Assembly (NCBI GenBank): GCA_024653905.1
Contig: JANLGZ010000034.1
Location: forward strand, 1 to 35,262
DNA from: an archaeon
Lineage (GTDB): Archaea; Iainarchaeota; Iainarchaeia; Iainarchaeales; Iainarchaeaceae
Direction of reading: 5' to 3'
DNA length: 35,262 bases
A program made the translations under genes and the position numbers. How positions within the stretch are numbered: position 1 is the stretch's first letter; each line of letters opens with the position of its first letter. Below the pieces are notes generated by a model that was not told where the DNA came from, searched no databases, and worked only from the letters and a program-made list of their open reading frames with translations. Of this stretch, positions 25,227 through 33,142 are shown piece by piece.

Positions 25227-26272
25227 TATTTATTCCCCTTCAAAGGTTTCACACCAACCGTTGCGTCGGTTGGGTGCGCGTCCAACACAAGGTTGGACTT
25301 AATCACAAAACTCATTTTCTCGCCTTTCAAAGGTTTCCACCATGCTTTATTATTTTTATACCAATCAACTGTTTCTTTTAATCCTTCTTCAAAATTCTTT
25401 TCTGGTTTCCATCCAAGTGATTCTAATTTTGAACTATTGAGACTGTATCTTAAATCATGTCCTTTCCTATCTTCCACATGTTCAATCATTTCATTCCCTT
25501 TACCCATTGCTTTGAGAATTCTTTTTGTCAATTCAATATTACTTAATTCATTACCGCCATCTACATTGTAAATTTCTCCTTTTTTTCCTTTTTCTCCCGC
25601 ACAAAGGATTCCTCTGCAATTATCTTCCACGTAGAGCCAGTCGCGGATATTTTCTCCTGTGCCGTATAGAGGAACTTTTTTTCCTTCCATCAAATTAGTT
25701 ACAAATAAAGGAATCACTTTTTCAGGATACTGATAGGGTCCATAATTATTTGAACTTCGAGTAACAACAATATCCATCTCGTAAGTGTTAGCGTAACTCA
25801 AAGCTAGTAAATCAGATGCTGCCTTGGATGCGGAGTAAGGATTTCTTGGTTCTAAAATATCTCTTTCAGTACTCTTGCCTGTTTCTACCGAACCATAAAC
25901 TTCATCGGTGGAGACATGAACAAATCTCTCAATGTTTTTTTCTCTTGCAACATCAAGCAAAGTTTTTGTCCCATAAACATTAGTTTTGATGAAAGGGTCT
26001 GAATCATTAATTGAATTATCAACATGGCTTTCTGCAGCAAAATGGAAAACAGTATCAATCCCATTCATTGCTTTTTCAACATCTTTTTTGATTGCGATGT
26101 CGCCTTTCACAAAAGCGTATCTTTTATTATCTGCAATATCCTTAAGATTTTCCGGGTTTCCTGCATAAGTAAGCAAATCCAGATTAACTATTTCATAATC
26201 TGTTTCTTTCAGAAGCATTTTTATAAAATTGCTTCCGATAAAACCGCAACCGCCAGTAACCAATATTTTCAT
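25226..26272 (-). CDS. rmlB: dTDP-glucose 4,6-dehydratase with unusual C-terminal extension
   Basis: 348 residues from the ATG at 26272; a TTG lies three codons upstream. Extended SDR: ILVTGGCGFIGSNF at the N-terminus, catalytic STDEVYG (121-127) and Tyr146/Lys150 in YSASK, then RSSNNYGPYQYPEKVIPLF and GTGENIRDWLYVEDNCRG. All are RmlB hallmarks. It makes dTDP-4-keto-6-deoxyglucose. Family members normally end near WWKPLK; here that is residues 311-316, and a further 30 or so residues follow, ending in KPLKGNK, a near copy of the KPLKGEK at 313-319. The extension is encoded by the GC-rich double-hairpin element described separately. The catalytic core is intact. A TATA-like box about 28 bases before the ATG suggests a leaderless operon head for rmlB, methyltransferase and possibly rmlA. 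Confidence 0.93.
   Translation of the reverse strand: MKILVTGGCGFIGSNFIKMLLKETDYEIVNLDLLTYAGNPENLKDIADNKRYAFVKGDIAIKKDVEKAMNGIDTVFHFAAESHVDNSINDSDPFIKTNVYGTKTLLDVAREKNIERFVHVSTDEVYGSVETGKSTERDILEPRNPYSASKAASDLLALSYANTYEMDIVVTRSSNNYGPYQYPEKVIPLFVTNLMEGKKVPLYGTGENIRDWLYVEDNCRGILCAGEKGKKGEIYNVDGGNELSNIELTKRILKAMGKGNEMIEHVEDRKGHDLRYSLNSSKLESLGWKPEKNFEEGLKETVDWYKNNKAWWKPLKGEKMSFVIKSNLVLDAHPTDATVGVKPLKGNK
25237..25341. repeat. GC-rich double hairpin flanked by direct repeats in the rmlB 3' end
   Basis: Two inverted repeats lie side by side. CCAACCG at 25254-25260 pairs with CGGTTGG at 25267-25273 around a six-base loop. GTCCAAC at 25280-25286 pairs with GTTGGAC at 25292-25298 around a five-base loop. 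The 47 bases 25252-25298 are about 62 percent G+C in a strongly AT-rich region. The exact 12-base direct repeat TTCAAAGGTTTC occurs on each side (25239-25250 and 25326-25337). The arrangement looks like a short palindromic element or duplication that lengthened RmlB in frame. No other copy was noticed in the window. Confidence 0.7.
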
Positions 26273-26295
26273 AATAATCAAATAACCTAGTTAAC

Positions 26296-26304
26296 ATTAA
26301 AAAT
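26296..26304 (-). promoter_or_regulatory. TATA-like box for rmlB
   Basis: ATTTTTAAT on the minus strand is centred about 28 bases before the ATG at 26272. The 125-base divergent gap to the gene at 26398 holds promoters for both directions and nothing else I can see. Confidence 0.35.
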
Positions 26305-26397
26305 GGTTCAAATGAACTTTAAAATATAGTTGGTGCAATTTTAGATTTTTTATATTACTATTAAGATTAAAAATTGTTTTCAATCTGATTTAATATT

Positions 26398-27489
26398 ATG
26401 ATTCCGATTTCAAAACCTTTTCTTGAGGGAAATGAGTTAAAATATGTTACTGAGGCAGTTGAATCAAACTGGGTTTCCTCAATAGGAAAGTACATTCCTT
26501 TGTTTGAAGAAAGTTTTGCTTCATTTATAGGTTCTAACTTCGGAGTGGCTGTTTCGAATGGTACGGTTGCACTTCACTTAGGTCTTGAAGCTCTTGGTAT
26601 TGGAAAAGGTGATGAGGTTATTGTGCCTGATTTGACTTTTGTTGCTTCGCCAAATTCCATTATTTACACTGGTGCCAAGCCGGTTTTTGCTGATGTTTCA
26701 AAAGAAAACTGGAATATTGATCCTGAAGCAATCCGGGAAAAAATAACAAAAAAAACCAAAGCAATAATGCCGGTTCATCTTTATGGTGCTCCGTGTAAAA
26801 TGGATGAAATAATGGAAATTGCAGTTGAAAATGATTTGAAAGTTATTGAGGATTGTGCAGAGTCTCATGGTGCAGAATTTAATGGAAAAAAACTGGGTTC
26901 TTTTGGTGACTGTGGCACATTCAGTTTTTACGGAAATAAAATAATGACTTCTGGTGAAGGCGGTATTGTTACAACTAACAATGAGGAGCTTGCTGAAAAA
27001 ATGATGCTGCTTCGTGACCATGCCATGAGCAAAAAAAAGAGATACTGGCATGAAATAGTAGGATTTAATTACAGAATTACTAATCTTCAGGCTGCTCTTG
27101 GTCTTGCACAAACTGAAAAAATAAATTTTTTTATTGAAAGAAGAGATAAGATTGCAGAAAAATATAATTCTCTGCTTAAAGATGTAAAAGGCATTACTCT
27201 TCAGAAAGAAATTCCTAACTCAAAAAATGTCTGCTGGCTTTATTCTGTTTTGATTGAAGATGAATTCGGAAAAAGCAGAAATGAAGTAATGAAACTTCTT
27301 GCCGAAAAAGGGATTGACTCAAGGCCGTTTTTTTATCCTTGCCATACAATGCCACCTTACCTGAAAAAAGAATCTTTTCCAGTAAGCGAAAATCTTTCTT
27401 TGAAAGGAATGAACCTACCAACCTTTATAGGTCTGAAGGACGAGGAAATAGAGTTTATTGCAGATACAATTATTTCTCTTAAAGAATAG
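26398..27489 (+). CDS. GDP-perosamine synthase-like DegT aminotransferase
   Basis: 363 residues. PLP site intact, with lysine 181 in YGNKIMTSGEGG and Asp152 in IEDCAESHG. The whole length follows the perosamine synthase (PerA/RfbE) pattern as I remember it: MIPISKPFLEGNELKYV, NWVSSIGKYI, NGTVALHLGLEALGIGKGDE, MPVHLYGAPCKMD, RPFFYPCHTMPPYL and GMNLPTFIGLKDEEI. It would aminate C4 of GDP-4-keto-6-deoxymannose, the Gmd product, giving GDP-perosamine. Because it is divergent from rmlB, C4 amination of dTDP-4-keto-6-deoxyglucose (viosamine type) remains an alternative. The formyltransferase-like protein at 5160 could formylate perosamine, as WbkC does in Brucella. Confidence 0.85.
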   Translation: MIPISKPFLEGNELKYVTEAVESNWVSSIGKYIPLFEESFASFIGSNFGVAVSNGTVALHLGLEALGIGKGDEVIVPDLTFVASPNSIIYTGAKPVFADVSKENWNIDPEAIREKITKKTKAIMPVHLYGAPCKMDEIMEIAVENDLKVIEDCAESHGAEFNGKKLGSFGDCGTFSFYGNKIMTSGEGGIVTTNNEELAEKMMLLRDHAMSKKKRYWHEIVGFNYRITNLQAALGLAQTEKINFFIERRDKIAEKYNSLLKDVKGITLQKEIPNSKNVCWLYSVLIEDEFGKSRNEVMKLLAEKGIDSRPFFYPCHTMPPYLKKESFPVSENLSLKGMNLPTFIGLKDEEIEFIADTIISLKE

Positions 27490-27584
27490 AATTTAATTAG
27501 TAATTTATTTTCATTTGAATCCGGCTAAGTTTTTATAATGCCTTTGCAATATTTTTATTATAAGTTTTTATTGAAGTGATTAGA

Positions 27585-28127
27585 ATGGATGTGCAGGTTG
27601 GACTATTAAGTAATTTTTTGCTGAGGCAAAGAAATTCACTTGCGGCTAAATATGTTAAAGGGAAAATGCTGGATGTTGGCTGTAACGAAGGCGAATTCAG
27701 AAAATTCATTTTGCCAAATACTGATTATTTTGGAATAGATATTAACCCTAAACCAAAAAAAATAAATTTTCCTTTCAAACAATTAAGTGTGGAAAATAAT
27801 TTGGAACAACTCGGGAAATTTGATTCAGTAACACTAATAGCGCTGATTGAGCATTTAAAAAAACCAGAAAAAGCAATTGAAAATGTTCACAAAATCCTGA
27901 ACCAAAAAGGAAGAATAATAATTACAACCCCGTCAAAAATTGGCGATAAAATTCATTCTATTACTAGTAATATTGGTCTAGTTTCAAAATTTGCAGCTGA
28001 GGATCATCAAAAGATTTTTTCCCTTGAAGAATTGGAATTTCTTCTGAAAAACCAAGGATTTAAGATTATTGAATCAAAAACATTTTTTTTTGGTTTAAAT
28101 TTATTAGTAGTCGGGGAAATAGACTAA
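27585..28127 (+). CDS. SAM-dependent methyltransferase
   Basis: 180 residues from the ATG at 27585. The GTG three codons earlier is likely part of the ribosome-binding sequence AGTGAT rather than the start. Motif I MLDVGCNEGEFRKF begins about residue 27, and FGIDINPK follows with the ribose-binding acid. VTLIALIEHLKKPEKAIENVHKIL is the motif III region. A TTTTTATTAT stretch at about 27552-27561 could be its TATA box, which would separate it from the aminotransferase 95 bases upstream. Target unknown; probably O- or C-methylation of a glycan intermediate, inferred from place only. Confidence 0.8.
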   Translation: MDVQVGLLSNFLLRQRNSLAAKYVKGKMLDVGCNEGEFRKFILPNTDYFGIDINPKPKKINFPFKQLSVENNLEQLGKFDSVTLIALIEHLKKPEKAIENVHKILNQKGRIIITTPSKIGDKIHSITSNIGLVSKFAAEDHQKIFSLEELEFLLKNQGFKIIESKTFFFGLNLLVVGEID

Positions 28128-28259
28128 TTTTATATGCAAATTTTATTGAGCAAGTAGGCTAAAACCTCATTTAAAAACAATAATTGCTTTTAAAATTTGA
28201 ACCAATGATTTTAAATAAATGGATTTATGTTATTATTTTAGGTTGGTTAGTGGATTTCA

Positions 28260-29192
28260 ATGGAACTTGTAATAACAATCCCTGCATATAATGAGGAAAA
28301 ATCTATCGGGAATGTAATTTCTGAAATACCCTCAAAAATAAAAGGGGTAAAAAAAATTACTGTTTTGGTTATTGATGATGGTTCAACTGACCAAACAGTA
28401 AAAGTTGCCCGTGAAAAAAAAGCAGTTGTTATTTCTAACAAAGTCAACAAAGGTCTTGCTTTCAGTTTCAAAAGAGGTCTTGAAACAGCTCTTTCTATGG
28501 GTGCAGATATTATAGTTAACACTGATGCAGATTTTCAGTATAATCAAAAACAAATTCCTTTGCTTGTTGAACCAATTTTAAGCGGTGAAGTGGATCTTGT
28601 TCTTGGTTCAAGGTTTAAGGGTTCTATAGAAGAAATGTCTTTGCAGAAAAGGATTGGAAACATTATTGCATCAAAAACACTCAGCTGGATTTGCATGAGA
28701 AAAATCTCCGATGGTCAAACTGGATTCAGGGCTTTTAGCAGAGAAGCAGCAGCAAAAATTAATCTTTTTTCTAATTATACTTACACTCAGGAAAGTATCC
28801 TTCAGGCTGTTGATAAAGGGATTTCAATAAAAGAGATTCCTGTGGATTTCAGAAAAAGACATGGTGAATCAAGACTTATTTCAAATATTTGGGTTTATGC
28901 TTTTAATTCCATCAAAATGATTTTCTATTATTTCCTGTATTACAAACCTCTCAATCTTTTCACAGCTCTTTCCGCGATTACACTGGTCATTGGTTCGTTT
29001 TTTGGGGTAAAAGTCATACTGCATTATTTACAAACAGGCCTTGTTTCTCCGTACATTCCAAGTGCAGGTATTTTTGCTTTTTCAATAATATTAAGTGCCC
29101 AACTAATTTTGTTTGGTTTACTTTCCGAATCACAAAAAGTCAATAGACATGTTAATGAAGAGCTTCTTTATCTTCAGAAAATAAAAAAATGA
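28260..29192 (+). CDS. DPM1-like GT2 glycosyltransferase with C-terminal helices
   Basis: 310 residues. GT-A domain: MELVITIPAYNEEKSIGNVI, VIDDGSTDQ (37-45), and TDADFQY with the D-x-D metal site Asp89 and Asp91. SDGQTGFRAFSREAA and FRKRHGESRL are typical of dolichyl-phosphate mannose/glucose synthases and Rv-type relatives. The C-terminal 90 residues contain two clear membrane helices, around 230-252 and 265-288. Enzymes of this kind load a hexose onto dolichyl phosphate for extracytoplasmic GT-C enzymes, such as those at 9343 and 15790. A TTTTAAATAAAT stretch at 28209-28220 is a possible promoter. Directly after the stop there is a 14-base tandem repeat. Confidence 0.85.
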   Translation: MELVITIPAYNEEKSIGNVISEIPSKIKGVKKITVLVIDDGSTDQTVKVAREKKAVVISNKVNKGLAFSFKRGLETALSMGADIIVNTDADFQYNQKQIPLLVEPILSGEVDLVLGSRFKGSIEEMSLQKRIGNIIASKTLSWICMRKISDGQTGFRAFSREAAAKINLFSNYTYTQESILQAVDKGISIKEIPVDFRKRHGESRLISNIWVYAFNSIKMIFYYFLYYKPLNLFTALSAITLVIGSFFGVKVILHYLQTGLVSPYIPSAGIFAFSIILSAQLILFGLLSESQKVNRHVNEELLYLQKIKK

Positions 29193-29223
29193 GTTTAGAA
29201 AAATGAGTTTAGAAAAATGAGTT
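29190..29223. repeat. 14-base tandem repeat after a GT2 stop codon
   Basis: TGAGTTTAGAAAAA occurs twice in perfect tandem (29190-29203 and 29204-29217), then a partial third unit TGAGTT begins at 29218. The first TGA is the stop of the upstream gene and each unit repeats it, which would give back-up stops. The array abuts the end of the convergent gene at 29223. Confidence 0.8.
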
Positions 29224-30158
29224 CATTTCATTGATTCTTTTAAAATAATTAATCCTGCAATTGAGTAATCAAACAGAACTGAAATTAAAGCTGCAGAACC
29301 AGCAATTTCAATAGGGATTCCTTGTAAGCCTAAGAGGTAAATAAACATCCCTTCTCTGAAACCAAGCCCTGAGAAAGTTATTGGTATCAAAGAAACGATT
29401 GTGCCGATTGTCACAATAAAAATAAGTGTAAAGAAATCAATTCCGAGGCCGAATCCGTTTAGTATAAAATAAAAAACTAGTGTTTGTAATATAATTCTTA
29501 AAATAGTGAGACTAAAGTTCAATAAAAGTGAAACCTTGTTTGAATAAACTTTTTTCAGAGGTTTTGAAAATTTAACGAACTGCTGTGAAATTTTTTCAGG
29601 CAGGTATTTTTCCGCTAATCCAAGCCCAAATTCAAATGCTGCTATTATAATGCCGGCCCATAACAAAATTAGAAAAATTACTGTGTTGTTTAATTCGCTA
29701 TTTATAAGAAATAATATGCCAATTGTGCTGATTGCAAGAATAATAAGCAAGGTTAATGCTTTGTCCATAGTTACAATTGCTATTCCTTCCCCAAGCGAAA
29801 AACCATTTTTTTTCAGCATTGAACCGTAAGAAAAATCTCCAAGTTTGCCAGGTAAAACAAAACCAATAGCCCATGCAACATAAGAGTAATGAAACACTTC
29901 TGAAAATTTCACATCGCCTATATTTTTTGTTAAAATAAAAAGGTTAATCGCATTTATCATCAGTATTAAAGCAAAAATTATAATCATCCAGAATAGCACT
30001 AAAAAATTAAAATCTTTTAAAGAACCAATGACTTTCTCAATGCCAATGGCATTAAACACAATAGCCAGAACTATAACGCTGAACAAAAGCTTCGCATTTC
30101 TGGAGATTGAGATTCCTTTTATTTTTTCAAAAATATCTTTTCTTTTTCCATGTTCCAT
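29223..30158 (-). CDS. UPF0104/LPG-synthase-TM-like flippase-type membrane protein
   Basis: 311 residues with about eight hydrophobic segments. Family signature regions: FVLPGKLGDFSYG (about 98-110) with a following MDKALTLL, and late SLIPITFSGLGFREGMFIYL (about 254-273), as in the membrane domain of lysylphosphatidylglycerol synthases and the stand-alone proteins of glycan islands. Their role is debated, with lipid-linked sugar translocation proposed. The start overlaps the end of the upstream GT4 gene by 40 bases, an unusually long overlap; no later ATG is available before the first helix. Function is inferred from family and neighbours. Confidence 0.8.
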   Translation of the reverse strand: MEHGKRKDIFEKIKGISISRNAKLLFSVIVLAIVFNAIGIEKVIGSLKDFNFLVLFWMIIIFALILMINAINLFILTKNIGDVKFSEVFHYSYVAWAIGFVLPGKLGDFSYGSMLKKNGFSLGEGIAIVTMDKALTLLIILAISTIGILFLINSELNNTVIFLILLWAGIIIAAFEFGLGLAEKYLPEKISQQFVKFSKPLKKVYSNKVSLLLNFSLTILRIILQTLVFYFILNGFGLGIDFFTLIFIVTIGTIVSLIPITFSGLGFREGMFIYLLGLQGIPIEIAGSAALISVLFDYSIAGLIILKESMK

Positions 30159-31225
30159 TTTAGATCTTCCCTTTCCTTTAACATCTCTTTCCTGAATTTT
30201 TCAAAAAGATTTTTTCCATAAAATTCATTAATCGCATTTGCAATTGCATTGGAGTCTTTTGGTTTCACAAGCAAGCCGTTTTTCCCGCTTTTTACGAGAT
30301 CCTTGTTTCCACCGACATCTGTTGATATGACGGGCGTTCCAAAACCGATTGCCATCTGTATAATGCCGGATTGTGTCGAAGAAACATAAGGTAGAACAAC
30401 TGCATCAGTTTTGCTGAAGAATCCGTATACCTCCTCATCCCTGACATACCTATCCACAATATCAATCTTGTTTTCCAGTTTGAGTTTCTTTATTTTTGTT
30501 ATATACTCGTTTTTATCCTGCCAGAATTCCCCTACAATCATAAGCTTGATTTTTGGATTCTGTTTAATTATTTCAGGCATTGCATCTAAAAGAAAATGAA
30601 GCCCTTTGTATTTTCTGACAAACCCAAAAAACATTATCTTGTTGCTGATTTTTCTTTTTCCATTTTTTTCCTCGCCGAAATATTCTGAATAAGCAGGTTC
30701 CGGTAAAAAATTCACGTCTGCCTTTTTTTTCATCTGCAATATTATTTTCTTATCTGAATTTGAAAGCGTAATAAAATAATCTATTGGAAAAAACATTATT
30801 TTTGTGAGGAAATCATGCACTGGATTTTTTTCATGCGGTACAGCATTCTGTATAATCATTGATATTTTTGTCTTCGTCAAAAGCTTTGTCAAAATAGCAA
30901 TTGTAAAATATGCAGGCGTAAAAAAAGTATGCCACCACTGGAAAGTAACCCGATCCGGCTTTTCTTTGAGAATTATCCAGAAAACTTTTATCCAGCTTAA
31001 TGGATTGATTGAATCAAGTTCACGTCTGACTGTGAAATCCATAATTTTGTTTCCGCTGTTGTTTGTTTCCTGAAATTTTCCAGGGTAAAGCGTTTTCGGA
31101 AACAGTCTCGAAAAACTTATTGCAATAAGCTCATTGTTCTTTGAAATATTTTTGCAGAGAATATAATTGGAATGTGCTATTCCCCCTCGGTAAGGCGGAA
31201 GCGGGCCTATTATCATAACTTTCAT
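30119..31225 (-). CDS. GT4-family glycosyltransferase
   Basis: 368 residues. The N-terminal IGPLPPYRGGIAHSNYIL is the GT4 nucleotide-loop region and ISNKIMFFGFVRKYKGLHFL opens the donor domain. In the E-x7-E place the sequence is TQSGIIQMAIGFGTPVIST, the variant with serine and glutamine in place of the first Glu that occurs in part of GT4. Its start overlaps the end of the methyltransferase by four bases (31222-31225) and its end overlaps the flippase-like gene by 40, so the three are one unit. The sugar is unknown. Confidence 0.86.
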   Translation of the reverse strand: MKVMIIGPLPPYRGGIAHSNYILCKNISKNNELIAISFSRLFPKTLYPGKFQETNNSGNKIMDFTVRRELDSINPLSWIKVFWIILKEKPDRVTFQWWHTFFTPAYFTIAILTKLLTKTKISMIIQNAVPHEKNPVHDFLTKIMFFPIDYFITLSNSDKKIILQMKKKADVNFLPEPAYSEYFGEEKNGKRKISNKIMFFGFVRKYKGLHFLLDAMPEIIKQNPKIKLMIVGEFWQDKNEYITKIKKLKLENKIDIVDRYVRDEEVYGFFSKTDAVVLPYVSSTQSGIIQMAIGFGTPVISTDVGGNKDLVKSGKNGLLVKPKDSNAIANAINEFYGKNLFEKFRKEMLKEREDLKWNMEKEKIFLKK

Positions 31226-31875
31226 TTAATTGACTCCTTATTTTTTGTAAGCAGAACAATATATGTAGGAAAGATAATGTTCATTTTTTCAAGAATTGCT
31301 CTTGGAATAATTTTCCCAAGAAATTGTATGCTCTTCCACATGTCCAGCTTGAATTTTTTTGGATTGATTATAACATCAATTGTCAGATTTCTGATTTGAA
31401 ATTTTTTTGTCAATCTAACTATTTCAGCATAACTAATATTGTTAACTTCCGGATCCCTCTGTTCTTTTCCAATAATCCAGTATTTGTTAGGTGTTGCCAT
31501 ATAGCACACCCCGTTTTTTTTCAACACTCTGAAAATTTCTTCACAATGAGTTGCCTGTTCTTTTTTTGGTATGTGTTCAATTACATGATTGGAAACAACA
31601 ATATCAAATTTTTCTTCCTCAAACGGAATCTTTGCATTTTTTACTCTGGTAAATGTGTATCCTTGCTTTACAATTCGGTCATCTGCAATATCAATGCTTG
31701 TTACGGTTTTTGAGTTTTTGGAAAGCTCACGTGCAATAACGCCTGAACCTGTTCCAATATCAAGAACATTGCATTTACCAAGCGGCTTGATTGTTTTCAG
31801 CACGGCAATTATTTTTCCTGCTTTTTTCAGGTTGTGCTCTTCATCAATTTCAGCATGGGTTTTTGACATCTTCAT
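31222..31875 (-). CDS. SAM-dependent methyltransferase
   Basis: 217 residues from the ATG at 31875, chosen because GGTGA stands four bases upstream; a longer TTG-started frame reaches 31890 and another ATG is at 31869. Motif I VLDIGTGSGVIA, motif II TSIDIADD and VSNHVIEHIPKKEQATHCEEIFRVLKKNG are clear class I features. The distal third contains hydrophobic stretches that may bind a lipid-linked substrate or the membrane. First gene of the unit with a GT4 and a flippase-like protein. Specific target not known. Confidence 0.82.
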   Translation of the reverse strand: MKMSKTHAEIDEEHNLKKAGKIIAVLKTIKPLGKCNVLDIGTGSGVIARELSKNSKTVTSIDIADDRIVKQGYTFTRVKNAKIPFEEEKFDIVVSNHVIEHIPKKEQATHCEEIFRVLKKNGVCYMATPNKYWIIGKEQRDPEVNNISYAEIVRLTKKFQIRNLTIDVIINPKKFKLDMWKSIQFLGKIIPRAILEKMNIIFPTYIVLLTKNKESIK

Positions 31876-31970
31876 AATTTCACCAGTCAATTAACTAATA
31901 TTGTTAATTATATTCATACTATATTGCTTACACATTTATTATTTGTGGTTTATTCATAATATTGTTAGAA

Positions 31971-31977
31971 AGGTGAT
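31971..31977 (+). promoter_or_regulatory. Ribosome-binding site for the TTG-started ColD-like gene
   Basis: AGGTGAT stands five bases before the TTG at 31983, a good match to the archaeal anti-Shine-Dalgarno. It supports TTG initiation, which is unusual among its neighbours. Confidence 0.65.
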
Positions 31978-31982
31978 TTTGC

Positions 31983-33131
31983 TTGAGAAAGGTTTCTGTT
32001 GGGGATTTTAAGATAGATGAAGAGATGAAAAAAGCAGTTATGGAAACCCTTAATGCAGAAATGATTTCTGAAGGTAAAAAAGTCGAAGAGTTTGAATCTA
32101 AATGGGCGGATTATGTTGGCACAAAACACTGTGTTTTAACCAATACAGGAACATCTGCTTTAATGGCAGGATTGACTGCTATTAAGTATAAAGATAATCT
32201 CCCTGATGGAAATAAAGTTATTACTTCGCCACTCACATATATTGCCACTGCAAATGCGGTTGTTACTTCTAAACTAGAACCTGTTTTTGTTGATGTTGAT
32301 AAAAAAACTTTTGGCATAACTCCTGAAAATATAACAACTTTTCTTGAAGAACAGGATTCAACTGAGGATATTTCAATTATCATGCCGGTACATTTGATGG
32401 GTTATGTTTGTGACATGGAAAAAATAAATAAAATAGGGAAAAAGTACGGGTTATCTGTTGTTGAGGATTCTTGTCAGGCACACGGAACAAAAATTGGAGA
32501 AAAAAGAGCAGGAAATAACTCCTTAATGTCATTTTTTTCATTTCACATTGCTCATAATATTCAGGTTGGAGAAATGGGTTGTGTTAATACAAATAATTCC
32601 GAAATAGATACTCTTGTGAGAAAAATAAAATCCAATGGAAGACGTTCGGATCAACTTAATGACCGGTTCTTTCATGACCTTATAGGGTATAATTTCAAAA
32701 CAATTGAACCATTAGCTGCTATTGGAGTTGTTCAATTGAAAAAAGCTGATTGGATATTCAAAAAAAGATCGGAGAATGTGAAATATCTTAATGAAGAACT
32801 TGAATCATTAAACAATGATTTACAGCTTCCTGAATATTCAAAAGACGTGAGCTACCTTGCTTATCCTATTATACTAAAAAATCAGAAAAAAACTTCAAGA
32901 ACTAAACTTATGCAAGACCTTGCTTCTTTTGGTGTTGAATCAAGGCCTTTATTCGGTTCAATTCCTACACAACAACCTGCTTATGCACATTTAAAGAAGA
33001 AATATAACGGAGTGCTTCCAAATTCTGATTATCTTGGAGCTAACGGCATTTATGTTGGTTGTCATCAGTTTCTTGATAGAGAAGATCTTAATCAAATTGT
33101 CAGTTCTCTGAAAAAAATATTTGCAAAATAA
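31983..33131 (+). CDS. ColD/E1-like PLP sugar 3-dehydratase (DegT fold, Lys to His)
   Basis: 382 residues, TTG start with a strong ribosome-binding site. DegT fold throughout: NTGTSALMAGL (54-64), PVHLMGYVCDME, the PLP-nitrogen Asp162 in VEDSCQAHG, and GYNFKTIEPLAAIGVVQL. In the Schiff-base segment the sequence is FSFHIAHNIQVGEMG. Five residues before GEMG, where aminotransferases have lysine (compare 188 and 181 in the two paralogues here), there is His191. His at this site marks the dehydratases ColD and E1/AscC, which remove the C3 hydroxyl of a 4-keto-6-deoxy sugar. The four-cysteine Fe-S motif of E1 is not seen, so ColD, using glutamate, is nearer. Likely product: a 3,6-dideoxy sugar nucleotide, perhaps from the Gmd product. 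Confidence 0.75.
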   Translation: MRKVSVGDFKIDEEMKKAVMETLNAEMISEGKKVEEFESKWADYVGTKHCVLTNTGTSALMAGLTAIKYKDNLPDGNKVITSPLTYIATANAVVTSKLEPVFVDVDKKTFGITPENITTFLEEQDSTEDISIIMPVHLMGYVCDMEKINKIGKKYGLSVVEDSCQAHGTKIGEKRAGNNSLMSFFSFHIAHNIQVGEMGCVNTNNSEIDTLVRKIKSNGRRSDQLNDRFFHDLIGYNFKTIEPLAAIGVVQLKKADWIFKKRSENVKYLNEELESLNNDLQLPEYSKDVSYLAYPIILKNQKKTSRTKLMQDLASFGVESRPLFGSIPTQQPAYAHLKKKYNGVLPNSDYLGANGIYVGCHQFLDREDLNQIVSSLKKIFAK

Positions 33132-33142
33132 ATTGCACAAAT

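Noticed and set aside
25226..25313. The rmlB tail (MSFVIKS... to GVKPLKGNK) as a remnant of rmlC or a separate 29-residue gene
   Set aside because: GVKPLK recalls some RmlC starts, but no further RmlC sequence follows, and the near copy of KPLKGEK plus hairpins and direct repeats is better explained by insertion or duplication.
31983..33131. An ordinary DegT aminotransferase
   Set aside because: The PLP lysine is missing and a histidine stands in its place, so amination by the usual Schiff-base mechanism is not expected.
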